Positions 56,278-64,000 of a stretch of 64,000 nt of DNA are shown here, one piece after another (the first letter of the stretch is position 1; every line of letters begins with the position of its first letter). The stretch comes from Vibrio coralliirubri. Lineage in GTDB: Bacteria > Pseudomonadota > Gammaproteobacteria > Enterobacterales > Vibrionaceae. Below the pieces are notes generated by a model. The model saw only the letters and a list, made by a program, of their open reading frames with translations. It did no database searches and was not told where the DNA came from. The stretch is from the NCBI RefSeq assembly GCF_024347375.1, contig NZ_AP025471.1, forward strand, positions 1,798,001 through 1,862,000. Reading direction: 5' to 3'. The position numbers and the translations under genes were made by a program.

Positions 56278-57333
56278 CTAGACGCTAGGTTTAACCGTCT
56301 GACCGTTGTAGTACTTGTCTTTCATCTTAAGTGCCACGTTCACTAGGTAAATCAGCACAGGTACTTCAATCAGTGGACCGATAACACCGGCAAACGCTTG
56401 GTCTGAGTTGATACCGAATACTGAGATAGCAACGGCAATCGCTAGCTCGAAGTTGTTACCTGTCGCTGTGAATGCAATTGATGCGTTCTTGTCGTATTCA
56501 ATACCCATCTTCTTACCAATGAAGAAGCTGATGAAGAACATCGCTGTGAAGTAGATAGTCAGTGGAACCGCAATCAACAATACGTCCATTGGCAGTTCAA
56601 CAATCATCTCGCCTTTTAGGCTGAACATCAGAACGATAGTTGTCAATAGAGCAATCAGTGTGATTGGAGAGATACGTGGAATAAACACGTCGTTGTACCA
56701 CTGCTCGCCTTTCATCGACACAAGGATCTTACGGCTTAGGAAGCCCGCTAGGAATGGGATACCTAAGTAGATAAGTACACTGTGTGCAATGTCGATCATC
56801 GAGATATCAACCAACATGCCTTCGTAACCAAATACTGGTGGAAGAACGCTGATGAACAACCACGCCATAAAGCTGTAGCTCACCACTTGGAATGCACTGT
56901 TTAGAGCAACCAATGCCGCGCCGTACTCTTTGTTACCGCCGCCGATGTCGTTCCAAACCAGAACCATCGCCACACAACGAGCAAGACCAATCAGAATCAC
57001 GCCGACCATGTAACCTGGGTGGTCACCCAAGAAAGTCAGTGCCAATACGAACATCAGAATTGGGCCAACAAGCCAGTTCATGATCAAAGATAGCTTGATC
57101 GCTTTCTTATCTTTTACCACGGTGCCGAGCAGGTTGTAGTTAACCTTAGCCAGAGGTGGGTACATCATTAAGATAAGGCCAATCGCAAGCGGAATGTTGG
57201 TGGTACCAACAGACATAGATTCGTTCCACTGTTCGATCTGTGGGAATAGGGTGCCAAGCAATACACCAAGGCCCATGGCAATAAAAATCCACAGTGTTAA
57301 GTAGCGATCTAGAAAACCTAACTTTGGTTTCAT
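56278..57333 (-). CDS. acr3: ACR3 family arsenite efflux transporter
   Basis: 351 residues, about ten membrane segments. [20 protein letters not shown] holds the conserved cysteine of ACR3 pumps, and [20 protein letters not shown] is the second signature. It exports arsenite (possibly antimonite) across the inner membrane, driven by proton-motive force. It follows arsR on the same strand by 109 bases, with its own ArsR-like operator, so it may have its own promoter. Often labelled arsB in annotations. Confidence 0.95.
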   Translation of the reverse strand: MKPKLGFLDRYLTLWIFIAMGLGVLLGTLFPQIEQWNESMSVGTTNIPLAIGLILMMYPPLAKVNYNLLGTVVKDKKAIKLSLIMNWLVGPILMFVLALTFLGDHPGYMVGVILIGLARCVAMVLVWNDIGGGNKEYGAALVALNSAFQVVSYSFMAWLFISVLPPVFGYEGMLVDISMIDIAHSVLIYLGIPFLAGFLSRKILVSMKGEQWYNDVFIPRISPITLIALLTTIVLMFSLKGEMIVELPMDVLLIAVPLTIYFTAMFFISFFIGKKMGIEYDKNASIAFTATGNNFELAIAVAISVFGINSDQAFAGVIGPLIEVPVLIYLVNVALKMKDKYYNGQTVKPSV

Positions 57334-57359
57334 GATAATCTCTCTTTGTTGATATCGTA

Positions 57360-57377
57360 AATCGTCGAAAAACGATT
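57360..57377. promoter_or_regulatory. ArsR-like operator before acr3
   Basis: AATCGT-N6-ACGATT, perfect 6-base arms, the same as in the site before arsR. It ends 27 bases before the acr3 start. Confidence 0.72.
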
Positions 57378-57442
57378 AGTTGTGGCAAAAAAACACGCTT
57401 AAAAGTAAAGGCCACTAAAGCCAATCATTCAAGCGTGAACTT

Positions 57443-57784
57443 CTATTTTAAAATACTGTTAAATACCGATTCGAAGCGTTGAATATTGTCGCGGTCGATG
57501 CGGTAACACATCTTCGGCGGAATCGACTCAGCCGTAATAAAACCTGAGGCTTTCAATATTCTTAAGTGCTCTGATACCGTTGATTGAGCTAAACCCAATT
57601 CACTTACCAGATCACTGTTCAAGCAGCCGCCCGATTTTTCTAAAGCGGACAAGATACTAAGTATGCGAATTCTCGCTGGATGAGCGAGTGCTTTTGCTAA
57701 CGCAGCCATCTCTTTTTCTGCTTCAGCATTACTCGGCGGAAGAGGTAGAGAACAGCTATCTGTTGCTTGGCATGTTGCAGTCAT
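57443..57784 (-). CDS. arsR: ArsR family metalloregulator
   Basis: About 113 residues. The winged helix is typical (ALAHPARIRILSILSALEKS, then LGLAQSTVSEHLRILKASGF). Cysteines occur at residues 5 and 11 in the N-terminal tail, in GGCLNSDL and in KMCYR; a tail pair plus a helix cysteine fits an ArsR that binds arsenite outside the classic alpha-3 CVC site. ATG 57784 is used; GTG 57799 is also in frame but touches the operator. It represses itself and acr3 until arsenite binds. Confidence 0.9.
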   Translation of the reverse strand: MTATCQATDSCSLPLPPSNAEAEKEMAALAKALAHPARIRILSILSALEKSGGCLNSDLVSELGLAQSTVSEHLRILKASGFITAESIPPKMCYRIDRDNIQRFESVFNSILK

Positions 57785-57798
57785 ACTTAGTGGGCTCA

Positions 57799-57834
57799 CT
57801 TACTACTAATCGTTAAAAGACGATTGATAGTAAG
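57799..57834. promoter_or_regulatory. ArsR-like operator before arsR
   Basis: AATCGT-N6-ACGATT (57808-57825) nested in an outer CTTACTA / TAGTAAG repeat, giving a long imperfect dyad. The rest of the 322-base gap to 58107 shows nothing else I can support. Confidence 0.72.
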
Positions 57835-58106
57835 CCTATTTCTTTTATTGGTCAACGCGAAATTTAAAAGTCGGCTTAAATTGGCATATTAAATCAGTCG
57901 TTATAATTAAGCTGATACTCGCTTTCTTATCTGTTTTCACACCCTTATTGCGCATAAACAAGATCTTAGATTTAAACAAAGAAATCGACCGAAAAGCGTT
58001 GCATTCATTGGCTACTCTAACGATATAATCGAACGCAGAACCGTTACACAAGATAACGAAAAATCATAATTTACACTTTAATATTTACTTATAGGTAAGC
58101 CCTGAA

Positions 58107-58904
58107 ATGCCACAACAGAACATCAAATTTATCGCTGCTGATATGGACGGCACTCTGCTTAATGAACACGGGAGGCTAGACCCTGAATTCTTCAATCTTT
58201 ATGAGCGACTAGAAGCTCAAGACATCACTTTTGCTGCGGCATCGGGCCGTCAGTACTACAGTCTGATAGAGACTTTTGCTCCGCTAAAAGATCGCATGAT
58301 GTTCGTTGCTGAAAACGGCACATTGGTGATGCACAAAGGCCAAGAGCTTTACAGTTGCTTACTTGATACCGATGCCATCAAAGAGATCATTAAAGAAGCT
58401 CGCGCGATTGAAGGCGCGCATGTGGTGCTATGTGGTAAGAAATCGGCATACATTGAAACCAAAGATGAGCGTGCTCTAGCGGAGATCTCTAAGTACTACC
58501 ATCGCCGTGAGCAAGTAGAAGACTTACTGGCGGTAGAAGACGATTTCATCAAGGTCGCTATCTGTCACTTTGACGGTTCACAAGAGAAAGTGAACCCGAG
58601 CATCAATGCCAAGTTTGGTGAGAACTACCAAGTGGTTGTCAGTGCGAAAATTTGGTTGGATGTGATGAACGCTGAGGCATCAAAAGGCGCGGCGATTAAA
58701 CATCTACAAAACACACTCGGCTTCACTTACGAGCAGACCATGAGTTTTGGTGACTACCTGAATGACTTGGAAATGCTTAAAGAGAGCTACCACTCATACG
58801 CGATGGAAAATGCACACCCAAAGTTGAAAGAGATCGCTCGTTTTGGCGCGCCAAGTAACGTCGATGCGGGTGTGTTCCAAGTGCTAGAGAAGCTGCTAGC
58901 GTAA
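58107..58904 (+). CDS. Cof-type HAD-IIB sugar-phosphate phosphatase
   Basis: 265 residues. HAD motif I DMDGTLLN, motif II AASGRQ, the lysine in ASKGAAIKH and motif IV GDYLNDLEML. The IIB cap in the middle matches YbiV/SupH-like enzymes that dephosphorylate sugar phosphates or FMN in the cytoplasm; the precise substrate is not evident. Terminator follows. Confidence 0.9.
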   Translation: MPQQNIKFIAADMDGTLLNEHGRLDPEFFNLYERLEAQDITFAAASGRQYYSLIETFAPLKDRMMFVAENGTLVMHKGQELYSCLLDTDAIKEIIKEARAIEGAHVVLCGKKSAYIETKDERALAEISKYYHRREQVEDLLAVEDDFIKVAICHFDGSQEKVNPSINAKFGENYQVVVSAKIWLDVMNAEASKGAAIKHLQNTLGFTYEQTMSFGDYLNDLEMLKESYHSYAMENAHPKLKEIARFGAPSNVDAGVFQVLEKLLA

Positions 58905-58932
58905 CGTGGTTAAGCTCAATCCGATTTTTATC

Positions 58933-58965
58933 AAAGCCAACTCGTGGATATGAGTTGGCTTTTTT
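58933..58965 (+). terminator. Terminator after the Cof phosphatase
   Basis: Perfect 11-bp stem AAAGCCAACTC / GAGTTGGCTTT, 8-base loop, T-run. Confidence 0.92.
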
Positions 58966-58994
58966 GTTGCTGAGCCTGAACTTTATAATCCGTC

Positions 58995-60194
58995 TTAACA
59001 TTGATTCGCCAACGTACATTCAGGTTTGATTTTTTTACCAAGTTTACTCATCCAAAATGTAGCAGCTAGAACCACAATTCCTGCAATGGTAAAACCATAC
59101 ACAATGGCATCTGCGTGCGCCAATACCGCAATCAACACATAGCTTAGGCTTTGTGTGAGTGTGGCGAATAGGGCTAGCCCTCCATCCACTCTTCCTCGCT
59201 GTTTCATTGCCACCGCGTGGTGCATCCAATTGGTACGTGCGATTCTATTGAGCGCGTTGAATGCCCCGAAGATGAATGTCAGCACAATGATATACGCTGG
59301 GTTTTCTACTTGGCTCATAAGCAGTAAAGAGACGGCGATAATCACCATGGCTATTTGGATGATTGTTTTGTGGGACGCGGACTTTAGAATTAATGGTAAA
59401 GATACGCCAATGATCAGTGCACCCATGCCGAGTGAGATGTTGTAAAGCGCGAGCCAATCTCCGGTCACATTGAGCTCTGAAAACCAGATAGGAACCAATC
59501 GACTTAAAAAAGTCATCATCGGATATGAGAGACAAGAAACAATCAGGAATCCGTAGAATTGTGGTGACTGAGCAAATACATCCTTAATCTCGATTAGCTG
59601 CTGCTTGAAAGGTGTGTTTACGCTGTCCTTGATTCGTCTTCTGTAGGGAGTCATTAGGTAACTGATAGCTGAAATAGTGGAAGCAATACCTGCAAAAATT
59701 GCAAACTCATTGATGCTCCATTGTTCTAATAGCACAACGCCCAAAGCCCCTGCACCTAATGTTGTCGACTGCAGAATAATTTCTTGGTGGCTCGAGATTT
59801 TGGCGTATTCGTGGTGATCGTAATTCTCTTGCGTAAAGGCGTTGTTGGTGTGCCATGCAAGGCTACTCGAGACCCAAAAAATCAGCTGAGCTGCGCCTAA
59901 CACCATAATCGAACCAAATCCGAACCAGTATATAGCAGCGACAATAAATGCGGTTGAAGCTTGAATTATCTGCGCGATGATCAGAATGTGTTTACGAGAA
60001 TGGCGGTCGATCAACGCAGAAAAATACGGGGTTATTAGAAAAGATGTAACGGTACAAAGCAGGGCGGTCAGCGCGACAAAAGTCCCCATGTTAGGTGTCG
60101 CTAGCATTAACCAAGGCAGTGCTAACATAAACAGCCCTGAGCTGATGCCATCAAAGAAGCGTCCGGTAAGGTAGGGTGGTGTTTTTCTCTTCAT
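58995..60194 (-). CDS. MFS transporter
   Basis: 399 residues with twelve predicted membrane segments. SALIDRHSRKHILIIAQIIQ is the A-motif-like loop between segments 2 and 3. It looks like an MFS efflux protein of unknown substrate; it is distinct from the MFS gene at 24819. A MerR-style promoter with a 20-base palindrome lies 31-61 bases upstream of the start. No MerR gene is nearby. Confidence 0.85.
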   Translation of the reverse strand: MKRKTPPYLTGRFFDGISSGLFMLALPWLMLATPNMGTFVALTALLCTVTSFLITPYFSALIDRHSRKHILIIAQIIQASTAFIVAAIYWFGFGSIMVLGAAQLIFWVSSSLAWHTNNAFTQENYDHHEYAKISSHQEIILQSTTLGAGALGVVLLEQWSINEFAIFAGIASTISAISYLMTPYRRRIKDSVNTPFKQQLIEIKDVFAQSPQFYGFLIVSCLSYPMMTFLSRLVPIWFSELNVTGDWLALYNISLGMGALIIGVSLPLILKSASHKTIIQIAMVIIAVSLLLMSQVENPAYIIVLTFIFGAFNALNRIARTNWMHHAVAMKQRGRVDGGLALFATLTQSLSYVLIAVLAHADAIVYGFTIAGIVVLAATFWMSKLGKKIKPECTLANQC

Positions 60195-60224
60195 ATCGTT
60201 ATCTCATAGTCTCTGTTTTGCATA

Positions 60225-60255
60225 ACTCTACAACTTAAAGTTAACTTTAAGTCAA
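60225..60255 (-). promoter_or_regulatory. MerR-type promoter before the MFS gene
   Basis: On the minus strand TTGACT (60255-60250) and TAGAGT (60230-60225) are 19 bases apart, and the spacer is mostly a perfect 20-base palindrome (60233-60252, arms ACTTAAAGTT and AACTTTAAGT, central GTTAAC). A long spacer filled by a dyad is the hallmark of MerR-family activation. Confidence 0.7.
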
Positions 60256-60305
60256 AGGTTAATTGAGAGAAATTGGAGTTATTCTGGAGGGAAGATATCG
60301 ATATT

Positions 60306-60319
60306 TGAACGATCGTTCA
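60306..60319. promoter_or_regulatory. TetR-like palindrome before the DsbA-family gene
   Basis: TGAACGA-TCGTTCA, perfect 14 bases; GAACG/CGTTC palindromes are typical TetR operators. It lies 96 bases before the DsbA-family start. Confidence 0.6.
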
Positions 60320-60414
60320 TTTTATTGTAATCTGTTGTAGAACGATAATCTAGTAGGAAAGGTGAGTATTCACTTTGTATTGGATACGCCTTAGCAACGA
60401 TATTTGGAATGACG

Positions 60415-61062
60415 ATGAGCAAGAAACTTCAACTCGATATTATTTCTGACGTAATGTGCCCTTGGTGCGTGGTCGGCTACAAAAACTTAGAGCAAGCCGT
60501 TACGGAACTTGGTTTAGAAGACCAGATTGAACTTGAATGGCAGCCGTTTGAGCTTAACCCTGACATGCCGCAAGAGGGTGAAAACCTGCGTGACCATATC
60601 ATGAGAAAATACGGTTCTAGTGCGGAAGAGAGCCAACGTTCACGTGAACAGCTAGCGGCTCGTGGCAAAGCGGTTGGGTTCGATTTCAACTTCTATGACA
60701 GCATGAGAATGGTTAATTCCCGTCATATGCATGTGCTGCTCGATTTTGCTCTAGCGCACGGTAAACAGACTGAGTTAAAGCTACGCTTCTTTACTGCTCA
60801 CTTCACAGAGCAGAAAGACCTGTCTGACCTTGAAGTCATGGCACAAGAACTTGAAGCGGTTGGGCTAAACTCAACCAAGGCACTGAAGCGCCTAAAGAAC
60901 ACCGACAACTTGAAGCAAATTGAAGCGCAAGAGTTTGAATGGCAACGCATGGGGATCTCTGCGGTTCCTACTGTGGTGTTCAATCGTAAGAGTGCTGTGA
61001 CAGGCGCGCAGACGGTAGAAACCTACAAGCAGATTCTTCATGAGCTTATTGCTGAATCATAA
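60415..61062 (+). CDS. DsbA family oxidoreductase (FrnE-like)
   Basis: 215 residues, a thioredoxin fold with C15-P-W-C18 and a helical insert (DSMRMVNSRHMHVLLDFALA). The cis-Pro segment is ISAVPTVVFNRKSAVTGAQ. There is no signal peptide, so it is a cytoplasmic FrnE/2-hydroxychromene-isomerase-like dithiol enzyme. ATG 60415 has GGA 6 bases upstream; ATG 60409 directly abuts that site. It precedes the YcaQ gene. Confidence 0.88.
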   Translation: MSKKLQLDIISDVMCPWCVVGYKNLEQAVTELGLEDQIELEWQPFELNPDMPQEGENLRDHIMRKYGSSAEESQRSREQLAARGKAVGFDFNFYDSMRMVNSRHMHVLLDFALAHGKQTELKLRFFTAHFTEQKDLSDLEVMAQELEAVGLNSTKALKRLKNTDNLKQIEAQEFEWQRMGISAVPTVVFNRKSAVTGAQTVETYKQILHELIAES

Positions 61063-61096
61063 ACGGATCATTGCTATCAATTAGAGTCTGAATTTC

Positions 61097-62305
61097 ATGG
61101 AATCATTGTCACTCGCCCAAGCGCAAAAAATGGTACTGCTTTCACAAAAACTGCCACCTAAGAAGCTGCCCTCAAAGAAACAACGTAATGGGGGCGCTTT
61201 GGCGAACACGTTGTCTGCGATTGAAAACCTTGGCTATGTGCAAATTGATACCATTTCCGTGATTCAGCGAGCCCACCATCATACGTTGTGGAATCGCAAT
61301 CAAGATTACCAACTGAACCATCTCGATAAGCTGTTAGAGCGTCGAGAGGTGTTTGAGTATTGGTCGCATGCCGCTGCGTATTTACCCATGCGTGACTTCC
61401 GATTCAGCCTACATCGCAAGAATGGTTTTGCAAGCGGTAAGCTCAAGCATTGGTATAAAAAGGATGACGCACTGATGGCTCATGTTCTCAAGCGAATTGA
61501 GAATGAAGGGCCGTTGATGGCGAAAGACTTTGAAGGGGATAGGCCAAACCCCGGCGGGTGGGGCGGTAAACCGGCCAAGCAAGCATTAGAAACCTTGTTC
61601 ATGCAAGGCGATTTAATGGTGCCAAACCGAGTGAGTTTTCATAAGGTGTATGACCTAACCGAGCGAGTTTTGCCGAGCGAAATTGATACCTCTGAGCCGA
61701 CTGAACAAGAGTACATCGAGCATATCATTACGCGTTATTTAGAGGCTAACGGAGTTGGAATAGCGTCGGATATGAGCTACCTGCTCAAGAACACAAAGCC
61801 TCTGATTCAGAAAACACTCCAACAGATGCTTGAAGATAAGCAGGTTCTGAAAGTAGATATTCAAGGCTCTGATTACTATGTCCTGCCAGGTGCTTTTGAT
61901 CTGCTGAATCAACCTCTTTCCAGAACCAAGCTTAAGATACTGTCTCCGTTTGATAACCTGCTGATTCAACGAAAGCGAATGCAATCATTGTTCAACTTTG
62001 ACTACCTCCTAGAGTGCTATGTGCCTGAGGCCAAGCGCCAGTTTGGTTACTTTAGTTTACCGATTCTGTGGCAAGGTAAGCTGGTGGCACGAATGGATTG
62101 CAAGGTCGACAGGAAGACCCGTTTACTCAATATTCGTAACTTGGTTGTTGAAGACAGAGTTAAAACTCATGAGTCATTGATTCACGCCTTATGCGAAGAA
62201 CTTAAACACTTCATGGCGTTTAACCAATGTGATGAGATGACTGCCCATAACACCACACCTTCCGATCTTGGCAAGCGCTTGATGAGCCATTGGCAAACAG
62301 TCTAG
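61097..62305 (+). CDS. ycaQ: YcaQ/AlkX-type winged-helix DNA glycosylase
   Basis: 402 residues. The family QxD motif is Q49-I-D51 (LGYVQIDTISVIQRAHH), and the paired winged helices and beta domain follow. E. coli YcaQ unhooks DNA interstrand crosslinks and removes bulky N7-alkylguanine. It lies 34 bases after the DsbA-family gene on the same strand and is probably cotranscribed. Identity with YcaQ beyond the motif was not computed. Confidence 0.85.
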   Translation: MESLSLAQAQKMVLLSQKLPPKKLPSKKQRNGGALANTLSAIENLGYVQIDTISVIQRAHHHTLWNRNQDYQLNHLDKLLERREVFEYWSHAAAYLPMRDFRFSLHRKNGFASGKLKHWYKKDDALMAHVLKRIENEGPLMAKDFEGDRPNPGGWGGKPAKQALETLFMQGDLMVPNRVSFHKVYDLTERVLPSEIDTSEPTEQEYIEHIITRYLEANGVGIASDMSYLLKNTKPLIQKTLQQMLEDKQVLKVDIQGSDYYVLPGAFDLLNQPLSRTKLKILSPFDNLLIQRKRMQSLFNFDYLLECYVPEAKRQFGYFSLPILWQGKLVARMDCKVDRKTRLLNIRNLVVEDRVKTHESLIHALCEELKHFMAFNQCDEMTAHNTTPSDLGKRLMSHWQTV

Positions 62306-62333
62306 CGGTCTTTGTTGTTTAGAAAGCGCTTAG

Positions 62334-63191
62334 TTACTCGGAAAGAGCAGCTAATAAAAACTCGACAAAGGTTCTGTTCTTCAACGACAGTTGCTTAGTT
62401 TTGTAGAGCAAGTGAATCGGCTTTGGTAACGGCGCCATGCCGGGTAGGATTTCCAACAGCGCTCCACGTTTAATCTCTTCTGCGACTAAGATTGTCGGTT
62501 GCAACAACACGCCCACACCTTGTAGGGCGGCATATCGCAACACATCCCCATTATTCGACATCAAGCGCACACGCTCTTTATTCGGTGTGGCGTGAGGGGC
62601 TTGGCTGCTGTAACTGAATCCAAGCGATGGGTGCTGCGCCAAGTCTTCTAGTACTCTGATTTCAGCATGTTGGTTAAGGTACTCAGGAGCCGCGCAGTAA
62701 CACATCTCATAATCCCCTAAGTATCTGGCGACTAAACTGGAATCAGACAGGTCACCGATTCGCACAATCAAATCAATATCGGATGAATAAGGATCGACAA
62801 GGTCGTTGTTCAGTACGAGTTCGACATTAATCGTTGGGTGATGCGCGAGGAACTTAGCCACAATCGGGGCAAGCACCTTGTTCCCATAGGTGACCGGACA
62901 GTTTATCTTTACCGTCCCTTGTGGCTGGTTCTCCAAGGTTTGAATTAGGTTTTCAGCATTGCTGATGTCTTCGAGAATCCGTTTACATTCTCGATAATAA
63001 AGCTGACCGGAATCGGTTAAAGACTGCTTACGCGTGGTGCGGTGGATCAGCTGAGACTTCAAACTGGCTTCTAAGGAATGGACATGCTTACTTATCATGG
63101 TCGCCGACAGGTTGAAGTGGTTTGCGGCGCTACGAAAGCTGCCTTGTTCCACCACGTAGACGAAGACTTTCATGCTGGTTAACTTATCCAT
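62334..63191 (-). CDS. LysR family transcriptional regulator
   Basis: About 285 residues. The helix-turn-helix is MDKLTSMKVFVYVVEQGSFR, then LIHRTTRKQSLTDSG, and the sensor domain is complete. ATG 63191 is used because the extension starts at TTG. It diverges from the ABM/oxidoreductase pair, with two dyads between, so that pair is the probable target. Confidence 0.87.
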   Translation of the reverse strand: MDKLTSMKVFVYVVEQGSFRSAANHFNLSATMISKHVHSLEASLKSQLIHRTTRKQSLTDSGQLYYRECKRILEDISNAENLIQTLENQPQGTVKINCPVTYGNKVLAPIVAKFLAHHPTINVELVLNNDLVDPYSSDIDLIVRIGDLSDSSLVARYLGDYEMCYCAAPEYLNQHAEIRVLEDLAQHPSLGFSYSSQAPHATPNKERVRLMSNNGDVLRYAALQGVGVLLQPTILVAEEIKRGALLEILPGMAPLPKPIHLLYKTKQLSLKNRTFVEFLLAALSE

Positions 63192-63204
63192 TGAACACTC
63201 TTGG

Positions 63205-63280
63205 TTGATAAACAATAAACAAAACGTGAGTTTATCAATTATTAGGGGTTAATTATATTAATGGCAAACCGATAATTAAC
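63205..63280. promoter_or_regulatory. Two 9-base dyads in the LysR/ABM gap
   Basis: TTGATAAAC-N16-GTTTATCAA (63205-63238) and GTTAATTAT-N15-ATAATTAAC (63248-63280). Both have perfect arms; together they fill most of the 106-base gap. Confidence 0.65.
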
Positions 63281-63297
63281 TAAAATAAGAGCGTGAA

Positions 63298-63621
63298 ATG
63301 CCTCAAATGAACGAAACCATCTTTGTTACTGCCGAACTTAAGATCAAAACTAACATAGAGCGAGCTGCTGCGATCGAAGCTATCGAACAGTTTTGTTTAG
63401 ACATGCAAAGCGAGCCGGGCTGTCTACAAGCGATTGCAACCTATGATCAAAGCCAAAGCGATCGTGTGATCTTGCTTGAGCAATACGCAAACCGCGAGGC
63501 GATCAATCAGCACTTTGTGATGCCTCATACCCAAGCGTTTATTGAGCGTGATATTACGGAATTAGTGCAAGCATTTGAAACGCAACGTGGACCAATCAAA
63601 ACACAAGAGCAGGAGATCTAA
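63298..63621 (+). CDS. ABM domain protein (putative quinol monooxygenase)
   Basis: 107 residues, one ABM fold: ETIFVTAELKIKTNIERAAA, SEPGCLQAIATYDQSQSDRV and LLEQYANREAINQHF. It is a relative in kind of the protein at 27291. It overlaps no gene; the oxidoreductase starts 3 bases later, so the two are probably one unit under the divergent LysR. Confidence 0.85.
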   Translation: MPQMNETIFVTAELKIKTNIERAAAIEAIEQFCLDMQSEPGCLQAIATYDQSQSDRVILLEQYANREAINQHFVMPHTQAFIERDITELVQAFETQRGPIKTQEQEI

Positions 63622-63624
63622 GAC

Positions 63625-64000
63625 ATGAAATGGGGAATCCTAGGAACCAGCTTTATCTCAGGCGTAATGGCGGATGCGATTAAAGGCGATGCTCAAAGCG
63701 AGTTGTATGCCGTTGCTGGTCGTACTGAAAAAACACTTAACGAGTTTGCTGCTCAATACCAACCAACACGAACCTTCAACAGCTATGAAGCCTTGATTGA
63801 AGATGAGTCGGTCGACATTATCTATATTGCTCTGCCAAACCATGTCCATCATGAGTATGTGATTAAAGCGGCTCAAAAAGGCAAAGCGATCTTGTGTGAG
63901 AAGTCTCTGTCGGTAGATATGGAAAAAACCGAGCAAGCCTTGCAAGCCGTGAAAGAAGCGGGCGTATTCTTTGCAGAAGGTTTGATGTATCTAAACCATC
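63625..64000 (+). CDS. Gfo/Idh/MocA family oxidoreductase (3' partial)
   Basis: About 125 residues are visible before the window ends. The Rossmann motif MKWGILGTSFISGVMADAIK and family segment DIIYIALPNHVHHEYV, then CEKSLS (EKS in place of the usual EKP), place it in the family. AGGAGATCTAAGAC precedes the ATG. It is translated right after the ABM protein. It is separate from the oxidoreductase at 4476. Confidence 0.85.
   Translation, partial: MKWGILGTSFISGVMADAIKGDAQSELYAVAGRTEKTLNEFAAQYQPTRTFNSYEALIEDESVDIIYIALPNHVHHEYVIKAAQKGKAILCEKSLSVDMEKTEQALQAVKEAGVFFAEGLMYLNH

Overview
This window looks like a stretch of a Vibrio chromosome, probably from the Splendidus clade and possibly the second chromosome. 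The reasons are moderate GC, closely packed genes with strong AGGA-type ribosome binding sites, a glpF-glpK / glpR / glpD block, many LysR regulators, and UUCG-type or perfect-palindrome terminators. This is inferred from gene content and style; no rRNA, tRNA, origin or phage marker was seen to prove it.

Layout. 1-6500: the 3' part of a medium-chain dehydrogenase, an HDOD signalling protein, a DUF1090 protein, a Gfo/Idh oxidoreductase coupled to an SgrR-like regulator, and a homocysteine S-methyltransferase. 6700-7300: a RelE/RelB-type toxin-antitoxin pair. 7450-15950: a lipoate-ligase-like protein, a TsaA-domain protein, a DMT transporter with a divergent TetR and two operator copies, then a radical SAM / SDR / enoyl-CoA hydratase / MATE / LysR set. 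16080-21300: an alkylsulfatase with a divergent LysR, a DMT transporter, a VOC protein and a lipoprotein. 21360-24740: a LacI-controlled family-1 glycosidase and a sugar acetyltransferase. 24800-32260: an MFS transporter with a divergent LysR, small enzymes, a DHFR-like reductase with a divergent TetR, a phospholipase-D lipoprotein and a nitroreductase.

33000-43900 is the most interesting part. It holds a DUF1254 protein with a FadL-type porin, diverging from an anaerobic-type sulfatase maturase, a frameshifted LysR, a Ser-type sulfatase, an outer-membrane beta-barrel protein and a broken second DUF1254 gene. An OYE-family enzyme and a periplasmic HAD phosphatase follow. Two nearly identical 29-bp LysR-type boxes sit before the DUF1254/maturase pair and before the sulfatase, which suggests one regulon whose regulator is now damaged.

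44000-48700: a racemase, a 40-residue lipoprotein, and a second radical SAM / LysR / SDR triplet paralogous to the one at 10-16 kb. 48950-54300: glycerol uptake and catabolism (glpD, glpR, glpK, glpF). 54500-64000: a PACE efflux protein with a divergent LysR; arsR and an ACR3 arsenite pump with two matching ArsR-like operators; a Cof-type phosphatase; an MFS transporter with a MerR-style promoter; a FrnE-like DsbA protein; a YcaQ-type glycosylase; a LysR diverging from an ABM monooxygenase; and a Gfo/Idh oxidoreductase that runs off the end.

Gaps longer than 300 bases occur at 13329-13643, 54299-54726 and 57785-58106; each is described in the feature list.
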